A stretch of DNA of 64,000 bases, from positions 27,651,640 through 27,715,639 of the forward strand of contig NC_135781.1 of NCBI RefSeq assembly GCF_028453695.1, written 5' to 3'. The position numbers and the translations under genes were made by a program. Below the pieces are notes generated by a model. The model worked only from the letters and a program-made list of their open reading frames with translations, was not told the origin of the DNA and made no database searches. This document shows, in pieces, positions 24,641 to 37,200 of the stretch (within the stretch, counting starts at the first letter, position 1; every line of letters starts with the position of its first letter). The DNA is from Augochlora pura (taxonomy: Eukaryota > Arthropoda > Insecta > Hymenoptera > Halictidae).

Positions 24641-27600
24641 TCACGATCGTTTGTAAATGACTTTTTTGATCAGGCTTTTCCTTTCCGGTGACACGAGCGC
24701 CAGCGGCACTTTTCCTTGTCGATTCGATAGATTCGTTTGGCCGCCGGCCTGGATCAACAGCCAGAACAGCTCCCTTTGCTTCTCCACGGGAACATTGTTT
24801 GAAACTGTGGCTGCAGCGTGCAGGGGAGTGTCGTGATTATAATTAACCGTGTTCACTAAATCGGCGGCATACTCGTCCAATAACACCTGCGAATCGAAAG
24901 CGACAGGTGATAACGTTCTACTATTGTCGAAAGTATTGTTCGCTCGTTAGGTACCTTGACCAACGTGGGATCCGAGGTCAATGAGATAGCCATGTGTAAC
25001 GCGCTGTCGCCGCGTTTTCTCTCTTTTACTCTGGGATCGGCTCCGCACTTGAGCAACAACTTCACCGTGGCCACGGACGAGACCTTTTTTGTCACGGGCT
25101 CGTGGGACTCGATCGCTACGTGAAGGGCCGTTTTCCCTATAGAAGAGGAACACAAAACGTTTATCGCCCTATTTTAGAAAGAGTAGAAATCTGCAGAACT
25201 CTACTGAAGTAGCAGTTTACTTAAGGAAAGAAACTATTAGGAACCGAACGCTAACCATCGTAGTTTCGTTTTGACAGATCAAACACCCTGTTCCCTTGCA
25301 CCGTTCTCAACGCCAGCAGCTCGGTCATGATTTCTGCATGGGAGTCTCCCTGTCCCGCTACCAAGTGAACCAGCGTGTTACCCTGCAAGTGCACACATTA
25401 CGTCACAACACCACTATGCGGAAAGTAACTTCGAAGGGTTGAGAATATGAACATACGCGGGTGTTGTACAATTGTTGGCTGACATCGATAGATTTCTGCA
25501 ACATCGTGGCGGCCAGGTATCCGGCGACGTAGGAGTACTGTGGACAGTTCAATGCTGCCAGGTAAAGCGCGTCCTCTCCGCGATTGTTACAGTGGGAGAG
25601 CACATCTCTTGGAGTGCGCTCGACCAGCGGCGCCAGGACAGCTTTATTCTCCGCGAGCTTGACCGGATTCGCCACCAGGCGCATCAGCATTCTGTCGAGA
25701 AAGGAGGATAACATATAGTAAATGTATAGTAAGCGTAAATTGTCCTGTTTACTTACGTGTTGCCGTTCCCGTCTGGTTTCGCGAGCTCCTCCGGCGAGAA
25801 CTTGAGCAAATTCTTCATAGCGCGTTCCACGTCCACTGGATCCACAGCGTTCTTCAGCCTTTCGCTGGCCTTTACAGACGGAAGCTTCAGTAACGGCCAG
25901 GGTATGATGTTACGATCGGAATTTCTGAAACCACCCGACGTAAGTTTATACTCTACCTATGTGCCATGAGTAATCAGTAAATGATCGGTACTCACCGCCG
26001 TACGTAAGTTCTCGGCGTACCCTCGAAGTTCGTGACCGTTTTCGGTATGTGATGATCATCCCCATCGTTCGTGTATTTAGATGTCTGAAATTCGGTGACG
26101 CGTTGCTTCCGATGACGCTCGGAAAGGAGAAGTTGCGTCTCGATACCACTCACGTTATTCAAGCCGTTCGCAACAGGGCGGTTGGCGGACGAACCGGTAA
26201 CCGAAGGTTGTGTAATAAAAGACGGAAGCACTGGTTCTGTGAATCGATAGTCATTCGTAACGCCGCTGCGAGCAGGGACATTTGGAACTATGGCATCGTA
26301 GTCTCTGGTTATCGGGTTCTCGACATTGGGTATCCTGTAGTCGAACATAGGATAGCAGTTTGGAGACGTTTCGTACGCGATCCTAGCGACGTCCGAGTTG
26401 TTTCGATAGGAGGTAAAGTTTATGTTAGTTGACACATTAGGGATCTTGTCAGGCCTGATTGGGCGCTGGTGAGAGGGCTGCTCTTCGATTTCCCGTTCTT
26501 TATTCTCTCCTAGGTCCCTCAGGACTTCTTCGACTAGCTGAAGCTCGTTGTTGTCGATCGTGTCGACGTTGGATGTGTCCTCAACCGGCTGAACGGTCTC
26601 CGAACAATTACCGTTCTTCTCGAAAGCCTTGAAACTGTCGTTCCAAAAGGAGAAGTTGTCCAGGTCCTCGTTATATCTCTCCTCGACCCTGGAACCTAGG
26701 ATTCCGTTGACAACCCGATAGCCGACGGGGCTGCAGGGGTCTCCATAGGACTGGTTTGACGAGGATGAGAATGAGGGGGAGGAAGAGCAGGGCGACAGAG
26801 AGTAGCAAGAGTTTGGTAGATCCTGGGGCAGCTGTGAATGCGTGTAGGCGTTAACAGGAACGATCTGCGAAATATCGTCTCTCGTGAGAAATCATCGACG
26901 ATAGAGGTATAGCCGTTCAGCTGCAAACTATTATGCAAAATTCCATCGGAATGAAGTCTGACAGGATTTTCATTTCTTTTATACAGGAAAAATTCGATTC
27001 GACTTTCTAGTTCGCCCGCAGGAATTCGCGTAAACGTCAGCAGCCTTGCGACAGCAACTGCAATCGCAGTTGGAGGCGATCCGAATGCATTGCTTACCCT
27101 AGGGGAACCTAGTGGACTTTGCACCTGCTTCAAACGATTTTGTATCCATGGATATTCTGTGCTCGATGTGCAATTAGAGTCCCTGCTCTCCGAGCCCGAG
27201 ACCAGAGGCGAGTCTTGGCTAGGCGTCGCGACGCTAGTCGTTGTCATCGGGCTACCACTGGGATAGCATTGTGCCGATTGGAAATCTCCTCGCAACAGCT
27301 TCTGCAGCAACGCGGTGTCATCGTCCTCACAGGCTGACCCGAAAGCGAACTATAACAGAGAAATAAACCAATGAACAATCGATAAACGGTGAAAAGTACT
27401 GGTCGATAAACACGCAAGAATTGAAAAAGATTAACAGCTCACGTCAGCGTTCGAGTCTTGGATCTCCGGCGATCTCTCGATCCCGTCGTCGCTCAAGTGG
27501 TCCAGGATCGTCCTTGCGTTGGTCTGCAGTTGATCGAGACACGCGTTCAGCCGCTCGCAAGATTCTTTGTCCCGGAGGATCTGCACGGCAGTCTCCTCGT

Positions 27601-27979
27601 AATCGAAAAGATACGCTTCGTTTAACCTCGGAGCCTGCAGATTCGGCTGTCTCTCTATCGACCAGTCGTAAGGTTTATCCCTGGTTCCTTGCAGAAACTG
27701 CGACTTCATCGGTCCACGAGCTATCAACGGATCGGTGCGATCTGCATCTTCTTCGTTGCCGTTATCGTCTGGATCCTTTTTATCGTCATTGTTCTCGTTG
27801 TCTAACGTTATGTTCCATTTCTTCTTACGATCGATAGGTTCCGCACGATCCACGGAACCGATCTTCGGACTGGTCTCGCACGAGAGTCGTAGGCTGTCGA
27901 TTCTGTCGATGATGCCTTCGAAATCGTTCGGTGGACAGAGTCCGGCCGAGTTTCTCGGCAGCGCGCTCGTGTTCGCCAT
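24641..27979 (-). CDS. Nuclear IkB-like ankyrin protein (IkB-zeta/Pickle type)
   Basis: Eight coding exons: 27979-27443, 27349-27098, 26822-25996, 25924-25757, 25691-25457, 25382-25256, 25136-24955, 24886-24641. They sum to 2574 nt, or 857 residues. Residues 1 to about 580 are disordered and Ser/Asn/Pro-rich, with an acidic Asp/Asn stretch near 60-80. About six ankyrin repeats follow (590-850). Clear cores are NTLVHLVAGQGDSHAEIM, YDGKTALHVAIESHEP, KRGDSALHMAISL and NHDTPLHAAATV. Repeat order and the ...FDLSKRNYDG... turn resemble IkB-zeta and BCL3, nuclear IkBs that tune NF-kB target genes. Drosophila Pickle/Charon is the likely functional relative; direct orthology is inference. Exon 2 could end at 27125 instead (CAG|GTGCAA), also in phase. 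An in-frame stop lies shortly upstream of 27979, but a spliced extra 5' exon is possible. Confidence 0.78.
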
Positions 27980-30141
27980 CTTCGGAGCCTGCTTCCGGTC
28001 CTCCGGTGATATCTTTATGTTCGGTACAATTCCTTCCTGAGGGATGCCTTACATTCACCAGGAGTTAGTTGGCAACCTGCAAGAAGAACACTGTTGGGGA
28101 TCCGATCGAATACTCCCCATTCGCGAAGTTCGGGAAGAAGCCGCGGTCATCGTGCCCATCCCTGACAATCACTAATCCAAAACCGCTTTAACACCTTTTG
28201 CTATGCCAATTATATTACACCGCATTACCATTGCCCAGTACTATTTCATTACGAGCAATCGTTTGTGCATGCGGTCCAAGGAACACCATGATTGTATTAG
28301 TTGATCGCTGCATCATCGCTGCCCGTAATCTTTTTAAACTTCCCGCCTCGTACGGTCGGAAGCTGCGGTTACACCATCGGAAGACGACGCTAATCCCCAC
28401 GGATCTGATGCGAAAGTCGGAGAGAGTTGTGTCGGTGTCGGTAGCATTCGTACGAAGAAAACATTCGATATCACCGAAAAAGATGCAATCGGCTCGCGCG
28501 TCAGGCTCCTATCATCTTATTGCGGGGGTATCGCGACAGATATAGCTGCGTGCTGAGAGTTGCTAGCTGGGAGTAGATAGCATTAGCGATCCGGTTGTGT
28601 GTGTGTGCGTACACGGGCATGCACACGGCCGGTGCATTTGCGTCGCAGGCTATCTTGTGCGTCACCGTTTTGGTTGGAAACCGATGTAAACCCGGGAACA
28701 CGACCCGTGGTATTGGGGTCGCTTCGTGGCATTCGCCTTTCCACGGACTAGGCTCCCTTCGACTCCACTCGCGGTGATTCGTGACGCGCGTACCGATCGT
28801 CGATTGTAACCATGAGGACATGTGGTAACCGAACGTTATGCCCAGCACTCTCTCCGGAACGGTGGTCGGATTTTGGACGCGAATAGAAAGAGAAACCGCA
28901 CCTACCTAGCTGGGTTGCAGGGATCCAATCGGTCCGTGCGAGTCGTGCAGTCGCCGCGTTCGCCCGCTGTGTTCTGGAAACCGACCTCTCCTCCCTGGAC
29001 GGTCGTATCCATCGGTCGTGTAGGAAATCTACTCGCGGGCCAGTCTCCCGCGACTCGCTACACGATTACGCTACCATACCGCGAGCGATAGTTTCCACGC
29101 ATGCGCGAGTCTCAATGACGTCTTTCGCAGCCGGCCATTTACATACTGATGCGCTTCGAAAATGCAGCCCAACAATTGTCGCCGCATATGATTCTCCTAT
29201 TAAACGCTGCCAAATTCTACAAAATCTACGGCACGCTACCGATGCATCCACGAGATTTTCCTCAACTTTTCGACATTCCGATTAGTTCGACGCGTCTATG
29301 GACCTTTCGTCCGCATCAATGAAGATGCAGATAAACCACTGACAGCTGCTGGCCCAGTTAAAGTAATCGTATCACTGTTCCTGACTCATTCGGCCAAGGT
29401 CATTGTCAGATGTTTCAGTATATTTTTCGAGAAGGAGATTCGCTTGCAATTACGATAAATAAGTGCCCCACCTCTGCAACTCGTGCGATTCGTCACGTTC
29501 AACATGATAGCATGATAATTAATATTTTAATCTAGGTCGCAAAACAGTCCATGCGATGAATGACCAATTGTACAAGCTGAATTACCTTGCTTGGTTACTT
29601 TGCATTTGTATGGCAAGAATTATCGAGGCGGTGATAGAGCGTCAACATTGTGAAAAGAGATACAACCGACTTTTATCTTTTATTTAAAACGATGATGATA
29701 AGCCTCTCTTACGGAAAGCTAACATGTTGATAAAATATGTAATAGTCGGTGGTATGCATAATACTTGCGGTCGAATGAGTCGATCAGACGATCCAGCAAG
29801 AAAAAAAAAATGGCTATCTGCAATTTCTTGAATTTTCTGTTATCGTCGATTGGACGTATTTGTTTAAAAGCCGCAATGATAGCGATCGATAGAACAATAA
29901 TTGGTTTCTATGGCCTATATCAGTGTATCGTCTAGACGGTTAAATGAAGGCTAGCCGCATGCGATTTGGAAATTCCATGAATCTTGTAAGACGTTAGTGA
30001 GTCTGTCGCAAGTCGGTCGCGTGTCTCGTGCTAGGAAATCAATCACGGCATCCGATAGTCATATCGTTTTATTTCATGACACCTAATGCCACTGCGTTTC
30101 ATTCTTCGAAGCAATCGTTATTCGCGGTAATGCCCAACGTC
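27980..30141. other. Intergenic region between the IkB-like gene and reductase B
   Basis: Should include the IkB-like promoter (right of 27980) and the reductase B 3' UTR. I see a very short TG run at 28590-28610 and no coding exon, RNA gene or transposon. kappaB-like decamers were not confidently identified by eye. Confidence 0.4.
30068..30073 (-). promoter_or_regulatory. Candidate poly(A) signal of reductase B
   Basis: AATAAA on the minus strand 69 nt after the stop at 30142. Confidence 0.45.
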
Positions 30142-33122
30142 TCAGATCCCGATCAGGCTCAGTACTCCCGTGACGAAGCCAATCTTCCATAGGAACCGAG
30201 ATACCAGTCCGATCACGATCACGTGCACTAGTCTGTCGAGCCACAGCAGCCTGCAACATATCATCCTATATAGCAAACGTAATCGTACGTTTATTTAGTA
30301 GTGTAGTTGCGCAGAGCGGAGGAAACTGGAAAATTGCCACGCTCGGATCATTAAAAATATCGAAGAAAAAGAAAACGTTTCGCCGGGGTTTTCCGCAACT
30401 GGTACCACGTATCTCCCCTCCCCTCGCCCTCCACGGTGCCAGCGCCAACAAGTTTGTCTTTATTCACCCACTCCACGGGCAAAGAACAGCGAGTCGCGGC
30501 GCTAAGCTGGTGAAGATCGGCGAAGCCGACGTATACATTCGTTTCGAAACGTCTCGTTCACGCGTCTCCCGCGAAGTAAAGAAGTTTCTTCGGAGCGGGA
30601 GAACAAGCAGGAAGACTCGTATCAAGGCCGACCGGGTTGCAGCCGCAAATCAGCTAGACGATCGAGCGGGACTAGAGGGAAGGGAGGTCTGCGATCGATC
30701 AAACACAGCGCCGAACAACATCGAGGAGGTAGGAACGACACACAAATTCCGCGAGATCCACGGATCGCGCCGAGCTGTCGGCACGATCGCAGACGATTCC
30801 CCACGTCTGCGGTCTTACGTATTAATATCGTTAGTTAGCTCGCCGTTGCGCGATCTCTAATCAGGACGCAATATTTATCGCGGCACGTATGAAGAATCGT
30901 TTCGAGAACTGCCGTACCTTTCGAGTCGTCGCTTGTTTTCCTCGCTTCGTGAGAAGTCGTCTTTTAGTAAGTAGCGTTTGGCACCCACCAGGGAACTCCT
31001 GCGCAACAGATAAAACAGAAAGAATGGTAGCTAAGTGTTCTCGAAGAGCGTCTTGGCGATTGCGAGGACTAGTACTCACTCGAAGAACCTCGGTAAGTTC
31101 AAGACCGAGAAATCGAAGCCGAAGATTTTCTTCTCGCCGTGCGGCACTTCATTGGTTAAGAGATCGAGCATTTTACTGTTGCGGAAGACCCAATCGTTGT
31201 TGGTAAAATGACTGAGCTGGATCGAGGCCCAGTAGATCTGTTTATGGATATTGGTCAGCCTGCAACAGATATCCGATTCTTCTGAAAATCTGCGAGACGA
31301 ACTGGCGCGATCAGACAATTTCACTTTCGTACATCGGTTTTTTGCCAGATAACTTCAGAATGCTGTCGATGATCAGCGCTGGTAGGAGGTGAAGCAGCAA
31401 GGTCATTATATAGTAAATGACGCGATTGGTCGTTATCGTGGTCCGAGGGTACCAGAGGACCCCGTCGAGGGGCAGCTTCGCGTTGGTCCTCAGACCTAGC
31501 GCGATGACCTCCTTAGCCGCAACGCGCATTATTTCATTAGCCGAGCAGTTGTACACATGCACCTCGGGGTCTTTCTCTACCCTAAAATCATTGTTCAACG
31601 AACTATATCCTCGGCTCGGATCTCGACTTCGTGATCGAACGAAAACTTGGTTTTCGGATCGTACGTTACCAGTCCTCGCTTCCACGTAGCGACCAGGATA
31701 GCTTTGATGGTAACATCGACGGGTATATAATCATTGGTGATTAACGGATCCATGAGGACCACCCTCAGGATTCCCTTCCCGCCACCCACCATCAGCCCGA
31801 CAGGTCCGTTGAAGTTGTCGATCCAGCCAAACATCGGGTCGTCGAACGTCGAAACCACTGAACAATAGCGTACGATTTTCAGTGCTTTGTCTCGTTCATT
31901 TTTGTGGGTGGACCTTACCTATCGACGGTCGAATTATTACGCAGGGCAGCTTCTTCGCATAGTCTTGGACCACCCCCTCGGCCAGTCGTTTGCTGAACGT
32001 GTACGTGTTGGGCATGTTACCCACATATCTGCAAGAGAAAAGATTGTCCATTTCGTCCCAGAATCTGGCCGTCGTTGTAGACTGGATCATCCAGAGGGAC
32101 TTACTTGCTGCTGAACGTTTGTATCACACTTTCATCCACGTTTTCGGCTATCCTTATGATGTCCTCCCAATTAACGACCGATGGATAGGGGATCTCGTCT
32201 GTCACGGGTTTGTCACATTGCGAGTAGGCGGTGCTGACGTGTACCAATGACTATTGAAAGTTCGACAATCATTACAGAATGGAAGAATGGCACACGAATC
32301 GTTGTTTAATACTTACCACCAAGTTCTTCATCTCGAGTCCTAATTGGCAGATGTCTCTGGTTGAACGGACGTTCGAGATCACGTCCATCTGTAAGTTTTG
32401 GTGAAACCGAACATTCGCCGCAACGTGGAAGATCACCGAGACGCGGTCAATGAGCGTTTGTCTGTCTTCGGAAGAAAGGTCCAAGTTTGTCATGGTGCAG
32501 TCCCCATAAAGTGGAATCAGTTTCGCGAAGCTGGATGGGTTCTCTTCCCGTAATTTGTCGAACAGCTGGCAATAAGAAAGAAAGCAGTACAGTGTACGCA
32601 CGATTATAGTCTCGATGTAACTCTTACATTGCTAATGATATCTAAATGAAAACTTAACGGAATGTCTTAATTTGATATTTCTATTTTTTATTATTTCTAA
32701 TATAGGAATATACAAATACTCGTTAAGTTGTCATTTAAACATCACTAAAAATGTAACAGTACTGTTTGTACCACGCCACTGTATGACGGGGTGAAACAAT
32801 CGTTCGCGTTACTGTGTTTCGGATTTACCGGCAATGCAATGGCCTTCTTCAATCTCTCCTCGACAGAATAGCCCTTCTTTGGTCGTATCAGCAAAAATAT
32901 CTCGCGGACCTCGGGGCATGATCTCAGCAATTTCTCGACCAACACTTTCCCCAGGAAACCGAGGCCTCCGGTGATGAACACGCTCCTTCCGGCAAAGAAC
33001 GAGGCTATCGAGTACCTTGCCATTTTGTTGTTATCGCAAGTCACCTGAATCAGATCTTCCTTATTAATCGGGATTCAAAATCGAAGACGAACAGAGACAC
33101 TTGTCCGAAAACTTACAGACAT
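30142..33122 (-). CDS. Fatty acyl-CoA reductase B
   Basis: Ten coding exons: 33122-33117, 33044-32829, 32565-32317, 32250-32105, 32028-31919, 31857-31665, 31581-31333, 31259-31080, 30998-30918, 30250-30142. They sum to 1539 nt, or 512 residues. Same reaction as reductase A: acyl-CoA to fatty alcohol. The Rossmann motif is TGGLGFLG at 27-34 (Leu replaces the usual Thr), and the catalytic Tyr215/Lys219 is in NTYTFSKR. The family blocks HVSTAYSQC and FGWIDNFNGPVG are present, with a hydrophobic C terminus. The first coding exon carries only ATG TCT. If it is not used, Met10 in NNKMARYS is the fallback start. The exon 6 donor was placed at AC|GTACGA because it matches the phase and position of reductase A; one further downstream donor (AA|GTTTTC) is possible. 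Exons 3, 4 and 5 equal reductase A exons 2, 3 and 4 in length (249, 146, 110 nt). Confidence 0.9.
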
Positions 33123-33708
33123 GGCGACTTCACCACTGAACTCCGTACACGTTCGATCGTCTAATTCGTGTCACTGCGGGCACGAATCTACTCTGTTTCT
33201 GTGTCGCAGCAAATCACGACTGTAGGATTATGCTACTGCGACCAATTTCCCGGAAATGACAACGTAGACGAATGACCCGCGTGTTAGACGATTTCAATAC
33301 GCTGATTGGAGTTTAAAGGTCTTGATCTGAATGCGCATCCGCTCATTGTTTCTTTCCCCCTGCTAGAGTTCCGGTCTTCGATGTCATAACGTGTTTTGTT
33401 TCTATTTCGAAGGTTTCGATGCCAAAGCTGAATAATTCTATGAAATTTTTGCAGTAATCGCATTGCTGTGTCATTTTCTCATACCATTTTTAGAACGTTT
33501 TTGCTTCCGCAATTCTTCACGATGTTTACGCTGAAAACGTAGGGACGTATAAGATATATTTAGAAAGTGCACGATGCGTCAGTAGCACCGACGAGAATAT
33601 TGCCAACAGAAATACGTGACACTGCAAGTTCGGGGCACGGTGTCGTCTGTTTTGATCGCATGGAGGTCATTTGATCGCAACAAATCCTTAAAAACCGATT
33701 CACCGGTC
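33123..33708. other. Divergent promoter interval
   Basis: 586 bp between reductase B (minus) and the small ORF/DNAI7 unit (plus), so both promoters may share it. No TATA box or other motif is convincing. Confidence 0.4.
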
Positions 33709-34103
33709 ATGGAAGCCACGAGCGAAACTCTGATTTCATCTCCCGAGCAAACCGCTTCGGAAGACAGCAAAGATCAGTTATTCTTCACGCCTATGACGTT
33801 CTCGGATATAACCGATCAGCAACGTGATTTGTAGGTTAACGATATTTCCTGCTACCTAGAGAAATCGGCACCCCACTTACGGGTCTTTTTAGAGAAATCG
33901 CCGACGATCAATCCTCGGGAAAATGGAGTTCCTCGATGGTGTACGACGATGAGGAGTTGGAAGCGTACCAGGAGATGGATTCGAGGACGCAGCACAGAAC
34001 CTTTAGGAAAGGGTTCGGCGAGACACTGAAGAAGCCACGTCGAATCCTGTCTTTGGTAGAACGGGGACTAAACAAGTCGATGTTTTTAAACGCGTTCATC
34101 TAA
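33709..34103 (+). CDS. Two-exon 110-residue ORF of unknown identity
   Basis: Exons 33709-33830 and 33893-34103, joined through GT-AG at 33831-33892 in phase 2, encode 110 residues and a TAA stop. The peptide is polar and acidic in its first 75 residues, then basic (RKGFGETLKKPRRIL) with a hydrophobic end. No signal peptide, membrane segment or known domain is recognised. It lies 157 nt before the DNAI7 start on the same strand. The DNAI7 first exon is open in frame back to an acceptor at 34217, so this could be a separate small gene, an upstream ORF of the DNAI7 mRNA, or (through a weak TTG|GTAGAA donor) an alternative N terminus of DNAI7. Confidence 0.45.
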
Positions 34104-34260
34104 TCTTTTTGGAAAAACTTGGGCGTTCCAGCTGGACAGGTGGCGGGAGATTCAGGTTAATTTCAATATCATCAGCTTTCGTGGCAAACAAGCTCACGTT
34201 TGATCTCGAACCGCGCAGAAGTCGTTAGAGAAAACGGTTGCTGCGGCAAGGCCCAGAACC

Positions 34261-37200
34261 ATGGCACGAAAAATGCGTAAAGGCTCGCCGAAAACTAGTC
34301 CTACTGTCGAAGATGGCAAAGCCGTCGGAGTGGCTGATGGAGAAGAGCCAGTCGATAACATCAGGTAGATGAATTCCTGACCACCAAGAGATTCCAACCA
34401 CTCCGAGAGACCGTTCTCCAGACGATTTCTATTTCTAGGCAGAAGATGATAAAGGACATGCAAGAGGAGATCCGAGTGGAACAGTACAACCAGATTCAGT
34501 GCAAGCAGCAGGAGGAGCAGCAACTGGAAAAGTACGAGGATCAACTGACCGAGACCAGGGAGGTTCTTGACCATCATTGGTCAGCATTTGCTGAAGACGC
34601 TCGGAACTTGCAGGAGCAGGAAAACGTTGGTACCCCGACTCCAAAAACCTCGAGAAATTGCCTGATTGGGAATTTGCATTTTCGGCGACTCTTTCAGTGG
34701 GACAGATACATGACCTGCGACGGACTCCCGGATCCCGGCTCGTTGTCCGACCTGAACACGTTCCTGTTCGTCTGGACAATGGAGAACAAGGATGTGGACA
34801 TAGACACGGTCACGGGAATATGCAACGTGATCACCGACGTAGGTCAACCACGAACCAGAAAACCGAGCGAAATCGAGTATCTGTAGTGTTTACTTACAGT
34901 TGTTGGCCAAGCTGCAGAGGATTGTTCGATTCTCCGACAATTATTCCAAGCAGCACGACGACGAGTATGAATCGGTGAGTGCCGAGAAATTCCTTTTCCG
35001 ACAAATCGTTTGCTACCACGGTTCGACACATAGATCGCGAGGGAGCTTCGTACCAAGCTGCAGTGCTGGATCGATCTCGCCTGCTATCGGTTGTTGCGGA
35101 ACATCGAGGCGAACATGATCAGGGAGGACATGAGGACGTCCAGATACGTGCGCGAGTCCAACCAGATGGTGTGCTGCGTCTGGGCGCCGATAGTTCTGCC
35201 GGTCGGCATGAAACGGTTCACGGATAAAGACAGGTACTTGAAGTTTCGCCATTCGAGTTTCACGTTCGCTTCGTCGTCCTACCATCTCCACGGTACAGAA
35301 AGGCGATCGAGGTGACGTTCAACGAGATCAAGCTGACGGTCAAGCTGCCGGTGGACTTGGACTGCCACTGTATGGCGATCCGTGGGCTCTGGCTGGCTTA
35401 CGATCACTATTCCGTCGAGACCGAGTCCCGTCGCATGCCGGAACTCCCAGCGGAGCTCAGAAATCCCTGGGACAAGGCTCCCGGTACGTTTTTCTCGGCT
35501 CGAAATAGCTTAGCGGGGAAAATAGCTTAACGGAGAGACGATTTCCCCGATAAAACGCGTCGGTATCGAGCTACAGATCTTCTCGAGTTCGCGAGGACGG
35601 AGTATCGCGAGAAGCTTCGGATATGGGAGGAGCAGGCCGAGGAACGCCGACTGCGACTGGAGGAGAAGAAGACTATATTGGAGAAGATAGAGAATCCGCC
35701 GGCTTTGCCGAGCGCCCGCAGGGGAGGGAAGCGCGGCAAGAAGCAGAAGAGACCAAAGTCTGCCAGGAATAACGTGTCGGAGTTCGAGCAGACCTTGGAG
35801 CGGGTTTTGCCCACCGACGGAGATCTATTGCCGTACCTACCGACGCCCAACGAGGTCGTTAGACAGCGGGAAGGTAACAAACGGCGACGGCTACCATCAG
35901 AAAGAATTTTAACCGTAACGAGTTCTAGGATTTTTCTTTGAGAAAGTAGTTTCTCCCGTTTCAGAAGAGAACAGGAAAGAGGTACGCAAGTTACTATTCA
36001 CTCGGTGTGGTAAGAACGAGGTGAACCTGAGGAAGTACACTGTCCTCGGCGGTGTGTTCCGCGTAGATCTGATCCACCAGCCGCCGCAGCCCAAGGATCT
36101 TGGGGAGGACACTAGTTTGACTACCCGTGAGTACAGCGTTGTATAAAACATTCGCTCGTGCTATCGAACGATGTACGCAATTTGCAGTGGAATTGCCAAA
36201 GGAACCGCGGTTCGCCGTGTTCTCGAGACGGTACGAGCCTCCGCAGCCAGCACCGGACTCTGAAAGAACACCGGAGGTGATCGAGGCTGAAATGAAGGCT
36301 CTCGAGACCGCGATGGAGTCGCTGCTCTTGATCACGGTGCAGTTAGTATTCTATTTTCATACGTTAGTGAAAACAGAAATGAATTGTTTCTGTTGGAGGA
36401 TGCAGTACAAGCGATTTTATATCTAAATGTTTTACCATCGTTGAGTAGATATTCATGATCCGACGTTGCTGCGCATATGCGATCTTCGTGCCATCGGTTA
36501 CAACAGAAACCAGTTACCTCTGTTAGAAGATAATGTACAAGCGGTTCCGTATCTAATTGTTTTATCGCCCGGCATACATCATTTGCCCATACATTAAATA
36601 GTCATGATAGGATTCTAGTTCCTCTCGAGCTGCTCGGAGTTTTTCTGAGCAATCAATCGTTAGGTTACCGGACACGGTGTTCTGGTTCGAGCCGCCACTT
36701 GTAGCGCATTGGATACCCGAGAAGAAGATCTGGTCGACGAGAGACATCCATGATATCAAGTACAACGAGGAGAAGCAGATGATCGCGTTCAGAAGCGGGA
36801 AACTGGGCGTCCACGGCTTGGCCGCGAACAAGTTTGCGAATCTGCCGTTTCAAAGCTGGGAATTGAAGCCGGAAGTGCGGAAGAACGGTCGGAATTTTGG
36901 CGGAGTTGTCCTAAACGTGACCGCCGCAACGATTCAAGCCGAATTTGTGGTCAGAGTAGGTTGCCAATTGGATTTACGTTTTAGCACGTCCGTATACAGT
37001 ATTGTTGCGGCGACGCGAAATAACGAAGTTTCGTGTGAATTGCGATCGCAGGAGGATCGAGTTTGCCTGAATTCGTTCGCAGGCGGCTCAACGACGCCTT
37101 TGAAGCAAATGCTCGGCGAGTTTTTCGAGCTGGACGCACTGGTTGAGGTATAAATGTTTTCGGAACGGCTCGTCGGTTGTGTTGCGAACGGAATTTTTCT

